A DNA stretch of 36,224 nt from an uncultured Prevotellaceae bacterium (GTDB lineage Bacteria > Bacteroidota > Bacteroidia > Bacteroidales > Bacteroidaceae): assembly GCA_902761605.1 (NCBI GenBank), contig CACWLC010000048.1:1-36224 (forward strand). Reading direction: 5' to 3'. The position numbers and the translations under genes are program-made. The notes beneath the pieces were generated by a model that saw nothing but the letters and a program-made list of their open reading frames with translations, searched no databases and was not told where the DNA came from. This document shows positions 24,844 to 33,235 of this stretch, one piece after another (within the stretch, counting starts at the first letter, position 1; each line of letters opens with the position of its first letter).

Positions 24844-25920
24844 TCAAATTAGTAACATCTCTGATATCTCTCTCCTTATTTTTTCAGTACCCCGATCATT
24901 TATGGGGTCCAGGGGCATATAACCTTCATCAAGCAGTGTCTGTTCTTTAAGAATCTGCAAAAGTCTTCCTGTATACTTGCTCATCTTCTTTTCTTCCAGC
25001 ACCTCTTGGATCTTTTCGTCATTGATATTGTCTCTGTAGAGCTCTCTTGTCAACTCAATGAGGTGGAGTAGGAGTGGATTTTTCTCTATCTGCCTTATCA
25101 TCCTCACAATATAATCTGTCTCATCACCTTTGAATTCACCGATGACATTCTTTATTGTCTGAGGCTTCTTGTAACCTTCTGGGAAATAGGCATCTATTTT
25201 CTCTGTATCAATATATGGAGCTCTAAGATCAAGGATGTTGATTCCGTAGTCCACGTAATTTCTCACATTCTGATGCTCTGCATAGATCAACAGCCTTCTC
25301 CACATCACCTCTGATATATTATCATTTGTGATTCCTGTCCATCGGGAATCGCCCAAGATACCTGCTTTGATGATGATAGTCAGTAGATTATTAGTATCTT
25401 CATCCATGAGTTCCAGCACATTCGAATCCATCACTTTCTGATATACAGCGAATGTCTGTGAGCACATCTCCTGACAAGAGATACTGTTCGTTATCAGCGC
25501 ATTATGAATCACCTCGATTCTCGGATTCCATTTCAGTTTCCTCAAGAACTTTTCTTCCATCTTACCGAAGGCGATGATACTGTATGCCCTCTCAGCAAAT
25601 TTCTTTTCCCATAGGACCTTCTTTGGCAACTTCTCTTTAATTGAGCCTTCGTCCATCACCCATGGTTCTAATTGTCCTTGTGGTGAGAATACCACTCTTG
25701 CACCATTTCTTCTGAGACTATTTCCGGTCTTTGCTACCCAATAGTTCCAGCATCCATGACAATGCACAATGTCTGGTACCCATTCCCTGACGATTGCTTT
25801 GGCATCAGATGGATTATTTACGCTTCTTACTTCGGCACTGTTCTGCATACCCTCAGACAACATGGTGACGTGTTGCATCACCATATCGTCATTCTTCGGA
25901 TATACATACAATACTTTCAT
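24844..25920 (-). CDS. GT4-like glycosyltransferase with an unusual C-terminal half
   Basis: A 358-aa protein. Residues 1-150 look like the acceptor-binding Rossmann half of a GT-B family 4 enzyme (MKVLYVYPKNDDM, PDIVHCHGCWNYW, RRNGARVVFSPQGQLEPWV, YSIIAFGKMEEKFL, RIEVIHNAL). The second half lacks the donor-binding EX7E-type segment and is instead helical and charged (DNISEVMWRRLLIYAEHQNV, YIVRMIRQIEKNPLLLHLIEL, EVLEEKKMSKYTGRLLQILK). So it may be a non-catalytic partner or a divergent enzyme. Its start overlaps the GT2 stop by one base (TAATG), so the two are translationally coupled and probably act on the same glycan. Confidence 0.7.
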   Translation of the reverse strand: MKVLYVYPKNDDMVMQHVTMLSEGMQNSAEVRSVNNPSDAKAIVREWVPDIVHCHGCWNYWVAKTGNSLRRNGARVVFSPQGQLEPWVMDEGSIKEKLPKKVLWEKKFAERAYSIIAFGKMEEKFLRKLKWNPRIEVIHNALITNSISCQEMCSQTFAVYQKVMDSNVLELMDEDTNNLLTIIIKAGILGDSRWTGITNDNISEVMWRRLLIYAEHQNVRNYVDYGINILDLRAPYIDTEKIDAYFPEGYKKPQTIKNVIGEFKGDETDYIVRMIRQIEKNPLLLHLIELTRELYRDNINDEKIQEVLEEKKMSKYTGRLLQILKEQTLLDEGYMPLDPINDRGTEKIRREISEMLLI

Positions 25921-26531
25921 TACTTAAACAATATACCAAGTCTGAGGCCAAGCAATTCCCAAAATCCGATTTTCTTCTCGAAGAACGAGAGAGCATCATG
26001 GGCCTTTTCCCTTTTTACGACGATGAAGTCATACTTACCTCGTCTTACCTTCATCATTTTTCCTTTATGTCCGTCAGCCTTCAGGCGCTCAGCTTTCACG
26101 ATGGTTTTCTCAGCGTAATCTACTTCCTCGTATGATTCAAGCCGCATTCCTTTCTTTGTAAAATAGCCCAGGTAAAGATCGGATGTCTTATCGAGACTTT
26201 CTGAGAGTTCTGAGAGCCATGTTTCTGATGGAGGGAATGAGTGGATGTCACTAAGTATAACCCACTCGTTTTTAGCTGCTTTCACGCCTAATGTTAAAGC
26301 AAGTCTTTTCCTAATCACATCTCTATAAGGCTTGGGGAGAAAGGTCTTGTATAGATGAGGATATTGTTGCATGTGCAGCTTCAATATATCATCGCTGTTA
26401 TCAGTCGATGACTCATCAACAACAATCACTTCATACCCCACCGGATAGTCCTGTGTCAGGAAGTCTTTCAGATGTTCTTCCAGTTCAACGCCGTTATCAT
26501 ATACGGTCATAACTACCGAGAACTTACTCAT
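25920..26531 (-). CDS. Short family 2 glycosyltransferase
   Basis: A 203-aa GT-A fold enzyme. The start SVVMTVYDNGVELEEHLKDF, YEVIVVDESSTDNSDDILK and NEWVILSDIHSFPPSETWLSEL are the nucleotide-sugar binding and metal regions; SDIH stands at the place of the usual DxD. It is short for GT2 (commonly 230-330 aa), ending in a moderately hydrophobic FWELLGLRLGILF that may contact the membrane. It overlaps lysA by 8 bases at the start and GT4 by 1 base at the end, so all three are coupled. Acceptor and donor unknown; capsule, O-antigen or a protein glycan are possible. Confidence 0.75.
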   Translation of the reverse strand: MSKFSVVMTVYDNGVELEEHLKDFLTQDYPVGYEVIVVDESSTDNSDDILKLHMQQYPHLYKTFLPKPYRDVIRKRLALTLGVKAAKNEWVILSDIHSFPPSETWLSELSESLDKTSDLYLGYFTKKGMRLESYEEVDYAEKTIVKAERLKADGHKGKMMKVRRGKYDFIVVKREKAHDALSFFEKKIGFWELLGLRLGILFK

Positions 26532-27681
26532 CGCTCAAATATCCTTTAGGTAGTTTCCTGCAATTATACTGTGAGGCCATGATTTCTCCATAAGCACCTG
26601 CTGAACGGATAGCCAACAGATCTCCACGACGTGTTTTGTTCAGGTCAATCTGTTTTGCGAAAACGTCTGTAGACTCACATATAGGACCTACAACATCGTA
26701 TGCTTCTTTCTGGTCCTCACTACTGATATTCTCAATCTTGTGATATGCCTGATAGAGTGCAGGACGGATAAGGTCTGTAAATCCTGCATCCACGATGGCA
26801 AACTTCTTTGTGGCACCTTCTTTAATATATAATGTACGCGTAATAAGACTACCGCACTGAGCCACAACTGCTCTTCCCAATTCGAAGTGAAGTGTCTGGC
26901 CTGGACGAAGCTTCAGTTTCTTGGCGTATGTATCGAAATATGCCTTGAAATCAGGAATAGGAAGTCTGTTAGGATGTTCGTAGTCGACTCCAAGACCTCC
27001 ACCCACATTGATGTGCTCCACTCTGATGCGATGACTTTCCAGAATGCTTTGCAGTTCATTGACACGATTACAGAGTGCTTCGAAGTCACTCATATCCAGG
27101 ATCTGAGAACCGATATGGAAGTGCAGTCCTACGAACTTCACATTCTCCAGTTTTGACGCTTCATCTATCACACTGAGCATATCTCTCATGGCAATGCCGA
27201 ACTTATTCTCAGCGAGGCCAGTGGTGATATTAGCATGTGTATGAGCCCCTACGTTAGGGTTGAGCCTGAATGCCACTCTAGCTACTTTTCCCTTAGCAGC
27301 TGCTAGTTCGTTGATAACCTCCAACTCGGGAATACTCTCCACATTGAAACAGAAGATATCATTATCGAGTCCGAGATTTATCTCCCAATCGCTCTTACCT
27401 ACACCCGCATATACTATCTTATTACTGGGGAATCCTGCCTTGATACATGCCTCTATCTCTCCGCCGCTCACGCAATCGGCTCCAAGACCTGCAGCCCTGA
27501 TGATTCTCAGTACCTTTGGATTGGCATTTGCCTTTATGGCATAGTGAACCACAAAGCCCTCGTGTTTGCTGGCCTCTGCATTTATACTCTCGAGGGTATT
27601 CCTCAGTAAGTCTGCATCATACCAGTAGAAAGGGGTCTCAATATCCTTAAACCTCTCTATAGGAAATTTTCCTTTGCCCAT
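26524..27681 (-). CDS. lysA: Diaminopimelate decarboxylase
   Basis: PLP enzyme making L-lysine from meso-diaminopimelate. 385 aa. PLP lysine Lys50 in VVHYAIKANANP; GADCVSGGEI; GLHFHIGSQI; the glycine loop INVGGGLGVDYE; and VGPICESTDVFA with the active-site Cys contributed across the dimer. The start MGKGKFPIERFKDIETPFYW is 26 bases after the lysC stop. The GT2 gene begins within its last codons. Together with lysC it links aspartate to lysine and draws on the DAP pool shared with peptidoglycan. Confidence 0.95.
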   Translation of the reverse strand: MGKGKFPIERFKDIETPFYWYDADLLRNTLESINAEASKHEGFVVHYAIKANANPKVLRIIRAAGLGADCVSGGEIEACIKAGFPSNKIVYAGVGKSDWEINLGLDNDIFCFNVESIPELEVINELAAAKGKVARVAFRLNPNVGAHTHANITTGLAENKFGIAMRDMLSVIDEASKLENVKFVGLHFHIGSQILDMSDFEALCNRVNELQSILESHRIRVEHINVGGGLGVDYEHPNRLPIPDFKAYFDTYAKKLKLRPGQTLHFELGRAVVAQCGSLITRTLYIKEGATKKFAIVDAGFTDLIRPALYQAYHKIENISSEDQKEAYDVVGPICESTDVFAKQIDLNKTRRGDLLAIRSAGAYGEIMASQYNCRKLPKGYLSDE

Positions 27682-27707
27682 TTTTAGTTTGTGTTTTGTG
27701 TCAGTGT

Positions 27708-29030
27708 TCAGTCTTTCTTAAAGATAGTATCGCTAAGTTTCTGGAGGGCACGCTTCTTGTCTTCCTCACGGATAAGGAAGGAGATATTGTAGTTTGAACC
27801 TCCGTAACTTACCATACGTACAGGAATATCCTTAAGTGCGTCGAGTGCGAGAGTCTCAAAGCCTATGTTCGACCAATCGAGATCACCGACAACACAGATG
27901 ATACACATGCCTGTATCCACTGTAACTGTACCGTATTTCTTCAGCTCGTCAACAATCTCTCCCAGGTGTGCAGAGTTGTCGATACTCATTGATACACCCA
28001 CCTCTGATGTGCAGACCATATCGATAGGAGTCTGATAGCTCTCGAAGATCTCGAACACCTTACGCAGGAAACCTGTAGCCAGCAACATACGAGATGACTT
28101 GATCTTGATGGCGATGATATTATCCTTCGCAGCGATGGCCTTTATCTTACCATACTCTGTGGCGTTAGAGATTGTGGTTCCCTCTGCATCTGGGTCCATA
28201 GTGTTCAGCAAACGAACAGGGATACCTGCATATTTCGCAGGCTGTACACATGTAGGATGCAGGATCTTTGCACCAAAGTAAGCCAACTCTGCAGCCTCCT
28301 CGAAGTGGAGCTGATGTACGGGCTCTGTATGGTCTACCACACGAGGATCGTTATTGTGCATACCGTCGATATCTGTCCAGATCTGAATCTCCTCAGCGCC
28401 GATGGCTGCTCCTACGAGTGATGCAGTATAGTCTGAACCACCTCTCTGAAGGTTGTCAATCTCTCCGTATGCGTTACGGCAGATGAATCCCTGAGTGATA
28501 TATACCTGAGCTCCCTGATTCTCTTCAAGGATAGCGTTAATCTTCTCTTTGATGTATACGGGGTCTGGCTCAGAGTTCTTGTCTGTACGCATGAAGTCGA
28601 GGGCGTTGAGAAGAACGGCATTGACACCTATCTCCTTCATATAGTTGACAACCATATTCGTCGACATCATCTCACCCTGTGCCACGATGCTCTTCTCTTC
28701 GAAAGAGGTGAAGAGCTCCTTGGTGAACGAACGCAGATAGTCGAACTCTCCTTTCAGGAACTCACGTGTGGTCTGCTTTGTCTCATCCTTAGAGTAAAGC
28801 TCCTCTATGTGCTTGAGATACTTCTGCTCCAGACGGTTGATAACCTCGTTGGCTCCATCGGGATTCTTCTTGTAGAGATAGTCGGAAATCTCCACGAGAG
28901 AGTTTGTGGTGCCCGACATTGCTGAGAGTACTACAAACACAGGTTCTCCACTCTTTGTAACCAACTGTGTCACTTCTTTCATTCTCTGTGGTGTACCTAC
29001 TGAGGTTCCACCAAACTTCATTACTTTCAT
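27708..29030 (-). CDS. lysC: Aspartate kinase, monofunctional
   Basis: Phosphorylates aspartate, the first committed step to lysine, DAP and threonine. 440 aa. The N-terminal kinase motif is intact (MKVMKFGGTSVGTPQRM), with VVLSAMSGTTNSLVEI, LQRGGSDYTASL and IWTDIDGMHNNDPR, and two ACT modules at the C-terminus (IIAIKIKSSRMLLATGFL; VSYGGSNYNISFLI). It follows ftsE by 15 bases. Because the ThrA kinase domain in this window is damaged, LysC may supply aspartyl phosphate for both branches. Confidence 0.95.
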   Translation of the reverse strand: MKVMKFGGTSVGTPQRMKEVTQLVTKSGEPVFVVLSAMSGTTNSLVEISDYLYKKNPDGANEVINRLEQKYLKHIEELYSKDETKQTTREFLKGEFDYLRSFTKELFTSFEEKSIVAQGEMMSTNMVVNYMKEIGVNAVLLNALDFMRTDKNSEPDPVYIKEKINAILEENQGAQVYITQGFICRNAYGEIDNLQRGGSDYTASLVGAAIGAEEIQIWTDIDGMHNNDPRVVDHTEPVHQLHFEEAAELAYFGAKILHPTCVQPAKYAGIPVRLLNTMDPDAEGTTISNATEYGKIKAIAAKDNIIAIKIKSSRMLLATGFLRKVFEIFESYQTPIDMVCTSEVGVSMSIDNSAHLGEIVDELKKYGTVTVDTGMCIICVVGDLDWSNIGFETLALDALKDIPVRMVSYGGSNYNISFLIREEDKKRALQKLSDTIFKKD

Positions 29031-29045
29031 ATTCTTATTTCGTTT

Positions 29046-29804
29046 TTAAATTTCCATTCTTTCAGTATACTTCACCTCGATATTATCACGGTCAGGCTCG
29101 TCGATGAGCTTAACGTCACGATAACTCTTTGTGATATCCTCTATCTTTCCTCGTTCGCACTTGTATACGATACCAGGGAATTGCTCCACCAGCGAAAGAT
29201 TATGTGTAGACATTATCACTGCTGTACCGTGCTGAGAGATCTCTTTCAGCATTTTGACCACTCCCTCTGCCGTCTCTGGGTCAAGGTTTCCTGTAGGCTC
29301 ATCGGCAACGATAAGCTTCGGATTGTTGAGAATAGCTCTTGCGATGGCAACACGTTGTTGTTCTCCTCCTGAGAGCTCATGGGGCATCTTCTCTATCGAA
29401 TTCTCAAGACCAACGGCTTTCAGTACTTCGTTAATTCTTTCGTTTCTCTCATTCTTGTTCTTCCAGCCAGTAGCTTTGAGAACAAACTCGAGGTTCTTAT
29501 ACACCGTTCTGTCGCCCAGAAGCTGGAAGTCCTGGAAGATGATTCCCATCTGTCTGCGTAGGGTAGGGATATCCTTGCGCCTCATGTCCATAAGGTCAAA
29601 CCCCAATACAGAGGCTTCATCTGCCTCGTCCATGTCATTCTCGCAATAGATAGTACGGAGAAGGGTTGTCTTTCCACTTCCCACACGTCCTATCACATAG
29701 ATGAATTCTCCCTCGTCTACGTGGAAGTTCACACCCTCCAGCACCTGTACTCCGTGCCTTTGGTAGATGTTCGCATTCTTATATTCTACTAATCTCATAG
29801 CCAT
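29046..29804 (-). CDS. ftsE: FtsE-type ABC ATPase
   Basis: Cytoplasmic ATPase expected to pair with the membrane protein FtsX and control peptidoglycan hydrolases at division. 252 aa. Walker [13 protein letters not shown] (39-50), Q-loop [18 protein letters not shown], signature [10 protein letters not shown] (144-153), Walker [10 protein letters not shown] (164-172), switch His in MSTHNLSL. The phrase [11 protein letters not shown] is typical of FtsE rather than of LolD. No ftsX is adjacent, which is usual in Bacteroidales. The start (MAMRLVEY) lies one base after the hisIE stop, so the two are probably coupled; Met3 is an alternative start. Confidence 0.9.
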   Translation of the reverse strand: MAMRLVEYKNANIYQRHGVQVLEGVNFHVDEGEFIYVIGRVGSGKTTLLRTIYCENDMDEADEASVLGFDLMDMRRKDIPTLRRQMGIIFQDFQLLGDRTVYKNLEFVLKATGWKNKNERNERINEVLKAVGLENSIEKMPHELSGGEQQRVAIARAILNNPKLIVADEPTGNLDPETAEGVVKMLKEISQHGTAVIMSTHNLSLVEQFPGIVYKCERGKIEDITKSYRDVKLIDEPDRDNIEVKYTERMEI

Positions 29805-29805
29805 C

Positions 29806-30453
29806 TTACTTCATCTCGCCTCTTGCCTTTGCCTCACGACGCTTCTTGTCCCAGTTCGGGTCATGACGCTTATGGAGCTCTTCTACGACATCCTCGATAC
29901 GGAGTCCTTTGCTTGTGAGCAGGACGATAAGGTGATATATCATATCCGAAGCCTCATATACCAGCTTTTCCTTGCTGCCGTTAGTGGCCTCGATGACTGT
30001 TTCCAGTGCTTCTTCTCCCACCTTCTGGGCTATTCTGTTCACACCGTCCTTGAAGAGTGAGGTGGTATAGCTTCCCTCGGGCATCTGTTCCTTTCGCTTG
30101 TCGATGAAGTCTTGAAGCTCCTTCAGGAAAGCCAGGTCAAAACCATCGTTAGTCTCTCCCCAGCATGTATCTGTTCCTGTGTGGCATGTAGGACCGTCGG
30201 GTATTGCCTGCACCAAGAGTGTGTCATTGTCGCAGTCTATCTTGATATCTACCATGTTCAGGAAATTACCTGATGTCTCTCCCTTTGTCCAGAGACACTG
30301 TCTTGATCTGCTCCAGAAAGTAACCTTTTTTGTCTTTATAGTCTTATCAAAGGCTTCTTTGTCCATATAGCCCAACATAAGTACCTTTCGGGTGTTCGCA
30401 TCCTGTACGATAGCAGGAACAAGTCCTCCGCATTTATCAAAATCTATATTCAT
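29806..30453 (-). CDS. hisIE: Bifunctional phosphoribosyl-AMP cyclohydrolase / phosphoribosyl-ATP pyrophosphohydrolase
   Basis: Steps 2 and 3 of histidine synthesis. The start at 30453 (MNIDFDKCGGL) is chosen because the upstream reading crosses the promoter; it gives 215 aa, normal for HisIE. HisI part about 1-110: LMLGYMDKEAF, TFWSRSRQCLWTKGETSGN, and DGPTCHTGTDTCW with the zinc cysteines. HisE part about 120-210: GVNRIAQKVGEEALETVIEA and EASDMIYHLIVLL with the metal-binding acidic residues. It heads the long minus-strand operon and is divergent from rfbC-hisA-hisF. Confidence 0.95.
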   Translation of the reverse strand: MNIDFDKCGGLVPAIVQDANTRKVLMLGYMDKEAFDKTIKTKKVTFWSRSRQCLWTKGETSGNFLNMVDIKIDCDNDTLLVQAIPDGPTCHTGTDTCWGETNDGFDLAFLKELQDFIDKRKEQMPEGSYTTSLFKDGVNRIAQKVGEEALETVIEATNGSKEKLVYEASDMIYHLIVLLTSKGLRIEDVVEELHKRHDPNWDKKRREAKARGEMK

Positions 30454-30479
30454 TTCTTTAATTTTTGCATAATTCGGTG

Positions 30480-30511
30480 CAAAGGTACTAAAAAATCGAA
30501 TACCTGCCAAA
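30480..30511 (-). promoter_or_regulatory. Promoter of the hisIE-ftsE-lysC operon
   Basis: Minus strand TTTG (30511-30508), a 20-base spacer and TACCTTTG (30487-30480). Start near 30473, about 20 bases before hisIE. Confidence 0.8.
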
Positions 30512-30530
30512 TAATAATATAATTATTTGG
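30507..30530. promoter_or_regulatory. 24-bp palindrome covering both divergent -33 boxes
   Basis: CCAAATAAT (30507-30515) and ATTATTTGG (30522-30530) are a perfect 9-bp inverted repeat around AATATA. Each arm contains the TTTG box of one of the two divergent promoters. It could be a shared operator or simply the product of two back-to-back TTTGG boxes. Confidence 0.45.
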
Positions 30531-30557
30531 TCAAATAAAAAAATATATGTACCTTTG
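30526..30557 (+). promoter_or_regulatory. Promoter of rfbC-hisA-hisF
   Basis: TTTG (30526-30529), a 20-base spacer and TACCTTTG (30550-30557). Start near 30564, about 20 bases before the ATG at 30586, which rules out the in-frame ATG at 30547. Confidence 0.8.
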
Positions 30558-30585
30558 CATCTGTTTAAACAGTACAGAACACAGA

Positions 30586-31134
30586 ATGAACGTTATTTCA
30601 ACCAATATCGATGGAGTAGTAATCATCGAGCCTCGTGTATTTGAGGATGCACGCGGATATTTCTTTGAGAGTTTCTCTCAAAGGGAGTTCAATGAGAAGG
30701 TAAAGCCCGTGGATTTTGTTCAGGATAATGAGAGCAAATCCACATTCGGAGTTATCAGGGGTCTTCATTTTCAGAGACCTCCTTATGCCCAGAGCAAACT
30801 GGTGCGTTGTGTAAGGGGTGCTGTCCTCGATGTAGCTGTAGATATCAGGAAGGAGTCGCCTACCTATGGACAGCATGTAGCAGTGGAACTCACAGAGGAT
30901 AACCATCGTCAGATTTTTATCCCCAAGGGGTTTGCTCATGGTTTTGCAGTACTCAGCGACATTGCAGTTTTTCAGTACAAATGTGATGAGTTCTACCATC
31001 CTGAGTCTGAAGGAGGAATCAGTCTTTTGGATTCTGAGCTGGGTATCGACTGGAAGATTTCTACCGATAAAGCAATACTTTCACCGAAAGACACTAAACA
31101 TCCTCTTTTCAAGGACTTTGTCTCTCCGTTTTAA
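30586..31134 (+). CDS. rfbC: dTDP-4-dehydrorhamnose 3,5-epimerase
   Basis: Cupin-fold epimerase in dTDP-L-rhamnose synthesis. 182 aa. Family motifs: VFEDARGYFFESFSQREF, QDNESKSTFGVIRGLHFQRP with the catalytic His, KLVRCVRGAVLDVAVDIR, FIPKGFAHGFAVLSD, and YKCDEFYHPESEGGI with the active-site Tyr. It stands alone without rfbA, rfbB or rfbD and is followed by hisA after 8 bases, so it is transcribed with histidine genes. The product would feed surface polysaccharide; the GT2/GT4 pair on the other side of the promoter region could be a consumer, but that is speculation. Confidence 0.95.
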   Translation: MNVISTNIDGVVIIEPRVFEDARGYFFESFSQREFNEKVKPVDFVQDNESKSTFGVIRGLHFQRPPYAQSKLVRCVRGAVLDVAVDIRKESPTYGQHVAVELTEDNHRQIFIPKGFAHGFAVLSDIAVFQYKCDEFYHPESEGGISLLDSELGIDWKISTDKAILSPKDTKHPLFKDFVSPF

Positions 31135-31142
31135 AGTAAATT

Positions 31143-31859
31143 ATGATTGAATTAATACCCGCAATAGATATTATTGGAGGTCAGTGTGTACGATTGACCA
31201 AAGGCGATTACGACCAGAAGACAGTATATAGGGATTCCCCTGCAGAGGTAGCCAAAGAATTTGAAGATCTTGGTTTCAAGCGACTGCATGTCGTTGACCT
31301 CGATGGAGCAAAGTCTAAGCATATTGTTAACGATGCAGTCCTCAAATCAATCACCACTGAGACAAACCTTATAGTTGATTTTGGTGGAGGAATAAAAACC
31401 GACGAGGATATCGAGAAGGCGTTTGCCTCTGGTGCCTCGATGGTTACTGTGGGTTCTATTGCCGTTACTCATCCTGAACTCTTCATGGGATGGCTTGAGA
31501 AATATGGTGCTGAGCGAATGATTCTTGGAGCCGATGTTCGTCATGGCAAGATAAGCATCAACGGATGGAAGGAAGACTCTGAAGAGGATCTCCTGCCTTT
31601 CCTCAAGAAATATATCGATGCTGGTGTAAGAAACGTGCTCTGTACTGAGATTTCTAAAGACGGCACACTCTCCGGTCCTGCCATCGACCTTTATAAAGAG
31701 ATTATGGCTGCTTATCCTGAGCTTCATCTTATTGCTTCTGGCGGTGTGTCTTCTATTGATGATATCAAAGCCCTCGACAAAGCAGGCATCCCGTCAGTGG
31801 TTTTCGGCAAAGCCATCTATGAGGGTAAAATCAACTTAAACGAACTTGTATGTCTTTAG
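31143..31859 (+). CDS. hisA: ProFAR isomerase
   Basis: Histidine step 4: 1-(5-phosphoribosyl)-5-[(5-phosphoribosylamino)methylideneamino]imidazole-4-carboxamide isomerase, a TIM barrel of 238 aa. Catalytic Asp9 in [15 protein letters not shown]; the two phosphate-binding loops [13 protein letters not shown] and [13 protein letters not shown]; second catalytic acid region [25 protein letters not shown]. Its last 10 bases overlap hisF. Confidence 0.95.
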   Translation: MIELIPAIDIIGGQCVRLTKGDYDQKTVYRDSPAEVAKEFEDLGFKRLHVVDLDGAKSKHIVNDAVLKSITTETNLIVDFGGGIKTDEDIEKAFASGASMVTVGSIAVTHPELFMGWLEKYGAERMILGADVRHGKISINGWKEDSEEDLLPFLKKYIDAGVRNVLCTEISKDGTLSGPAIDLYKEIMAAYPELHLIASGGVSSIDDIKALDKAGIPSVVFGKAIYEGKINLNELVCL

Positions 31860-32608
31860 CAAAGAGAATAATCCCTTGTCTTGATGTCAAGGATGGTGAG
31901 ACCGTTAAAGGAACAAACTTTGTAAACCTCCGTTCTGCTGGTGACCCAGTGGCGCTGGGCAAGGCCTATAGTGAGCAGGGAGCCGATGAACTAGTCTTCC
32001 TTGATATCACAGCTTCTTTCGAAGGTCGTAAGACCTTCACAGAGATGGTTACCCGTGTGGCTCAGGAGATAAACATCCCGTTTACCGTTGGTGGTGGAAT
32101 CAACGAGCTGGCCGATGTTGAGCGTCTTCTCTATGCAGGAGCCGACAAGGTGAGCATCAATTCTGCAGCCATCCGTAACCCTCAGCTTATCAATGAGATA
32201 ACCTCCCGTTTTGGTTCTCAGGTATGTGTCGTTGCCATCGATGCGCGTAATGACGAGGATGGATGGCATTGTTATCTCAAAGGTGGACGTGAGCGCACTG
32301 AGCGAGGTCTATTCGAATGGGCTCACGAGGCTCAGGAACGTGGAGCAGGAGAGATACTCTTTACTTCGATGAATCATGACGGAGTGAAGGAGGGCTATGC
32401 CAATGAGGCTCTGCGCGAACTTGCTGATAATCTCTCGATACCTATCATCGCCAGTGGTGGTGCAGGTTGCAAGGAGCATTTCAGGGATACGTTCCTTCTA
32501 GGGCATTCTGATGCTGCCCTTGCGGCATCGGTATTCCATTTCGGAGAGATACCTATCCCGGAATTAAAAAAATACCTCCGCTCGGAAGGTATTAATGTCA
32601 GGATCTGA
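31850..32608 (+). CDS. hisF: Imidazole glycerol phosphate synthase, cyclase subunit
   Basis: Cyclase half of IGP synthase, which uses ammonia from HisH to close the imidazole ring. 252 aa TIM barrel. Catalytic Asp12 in [39 protein letters not shown] with the second catalytic Asp; [27 protein letters not shown]. Starts within hisA (10-base overlap). Its partner hisH lies just beyond on the opposite strand, with stop codons 15 bases apart. Confidence 0.97.
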   Translation: MSLAKRIIPCLDVKDGETVKGTNFVNLRSAGDPVALGKAYSEQGADELVFLDITASFEGRKTFTEMVTRVAQEINIPFTVGGGINELADVERLLYAGADKVSINSAAIRNPQLINEITSRFGSQVCVVAIDARNDEDGWHCYLKGGRERTERGLFEWAHEAQERGAGEILFTSMNHDGVKEGYANEALRELADNLSIPIIASGGAGCKEHFRDTFLLGHSDAALAASVFHFGEIPIPELKKYLRSEGINVRI

Positions 32609-32609
32609 T

Positions 32610-32623
32610 TTCTCGCGCGAGAA
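32610..32623. terminator. Perfect palindrome between convergent hisF and hisH (possible bidirectional terminator)
   Basis: TTCTCGCGCGAGAA is a perfect 14-bp palindrome filling the 15-base gap between the two stop codons. As a hairpin it has only a 5-bp stem with loop GCGC and no clear T run on either side, so termination would be weak; a protein site is an alternative. Confidence 0.3.
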
Positions 32624-33220
32624 TTAAATCTTTAAATCCAGAAAATTCTTTAGGATTCTTTCACCTACCGTTCCACTCTTCTCAGGGTGGAACTGGCATG
32701 TGTAGAAGTTGTCTTTATGCATCGAGGCAGAGTAGGGCAGGATATAATCTGCAGTTGCTATCGTCTCCTCGCATACAGGCACATAGTAGCTATGAACAAA
32801 ATATACATAGGGATCATCGCCCAGGCCCTCCATCAAAGGAGACTTCGTGTCGTATAGCTTATTCCATCCCATGCAGGGTACCTTGTCCTCGTGTCTCTCA
32901 GGACGGAAACGAACCACTGGAGCATCGAAGATTCCGATACAGTCAACATCGCCCTCCTCAGAATGCTTGCAGAGCAGCTGCTGACCTACACATATTCCGA
33001 ATACAGGCTGCTTGAGGTCACGTATCACTGCGTCGAGTCCTCGGGCTTTAAGATATTCCATCGCACCCTTGGCCTCGCCCTGTCCAGGAAAGAGCACTCT
33101 ATCGGCCTTCTTCAACAGCTCTGGGTCATCTGTAAGCAACGGTTCGATACCCATTCGCTTCAGTGCATTCACCACCGAATAGATATTTCCTGCATTATAT
33201 TTTACTATCGCAACCTCCAT
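32624..33220 (-). CDS. hisH: Imidazole glycerol phosphate synthase, glutaminase subunit
   Basis: Glutamine amidotransferase that supplies ammonia to HisF. 198 aa. Catalytic triad visible: Cys77 in VFGICVGQQLL, His178 and Glu180 in CQFHPEKSG. Start MEVAIVKYNAGNIYSVVNAL is canonical. Last gene of a minus-strand run after purU (15-base gap). In most Bacteroidales hisH, hisA, hisF and hisIE are expected on one strand; here it converges on hisF. Confidence 0.97.
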   Translation of the reverse strand: MEVAIVKYNAGNIYSVVNALKRMGIEPLLTDDPELLKKADRVLFPGQGEAKGAMEYLKARGLDAVIRDLKQPVFGICVGQQLLCKHSEEGDVDCIGIFDAPVVRFRPERHEDKVPCMGWNKLYDTKSPLMEGLGDDPYVYFVHSYYVPVCEETIATADYILPYSASMHKDNFYTCQFHPEKSGTVGERILKNFLDLKI

Positions 33221-33235
33221 TTTGTCTTTTTACCT

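Noticed and set aside
30547-30585. Earlier in-frame ATG for rfbC
   Set aside because: It lies inside the TACCTTTG-containing promoter before the expected transcription start; RfbC proteins start near the 30586 ATG.
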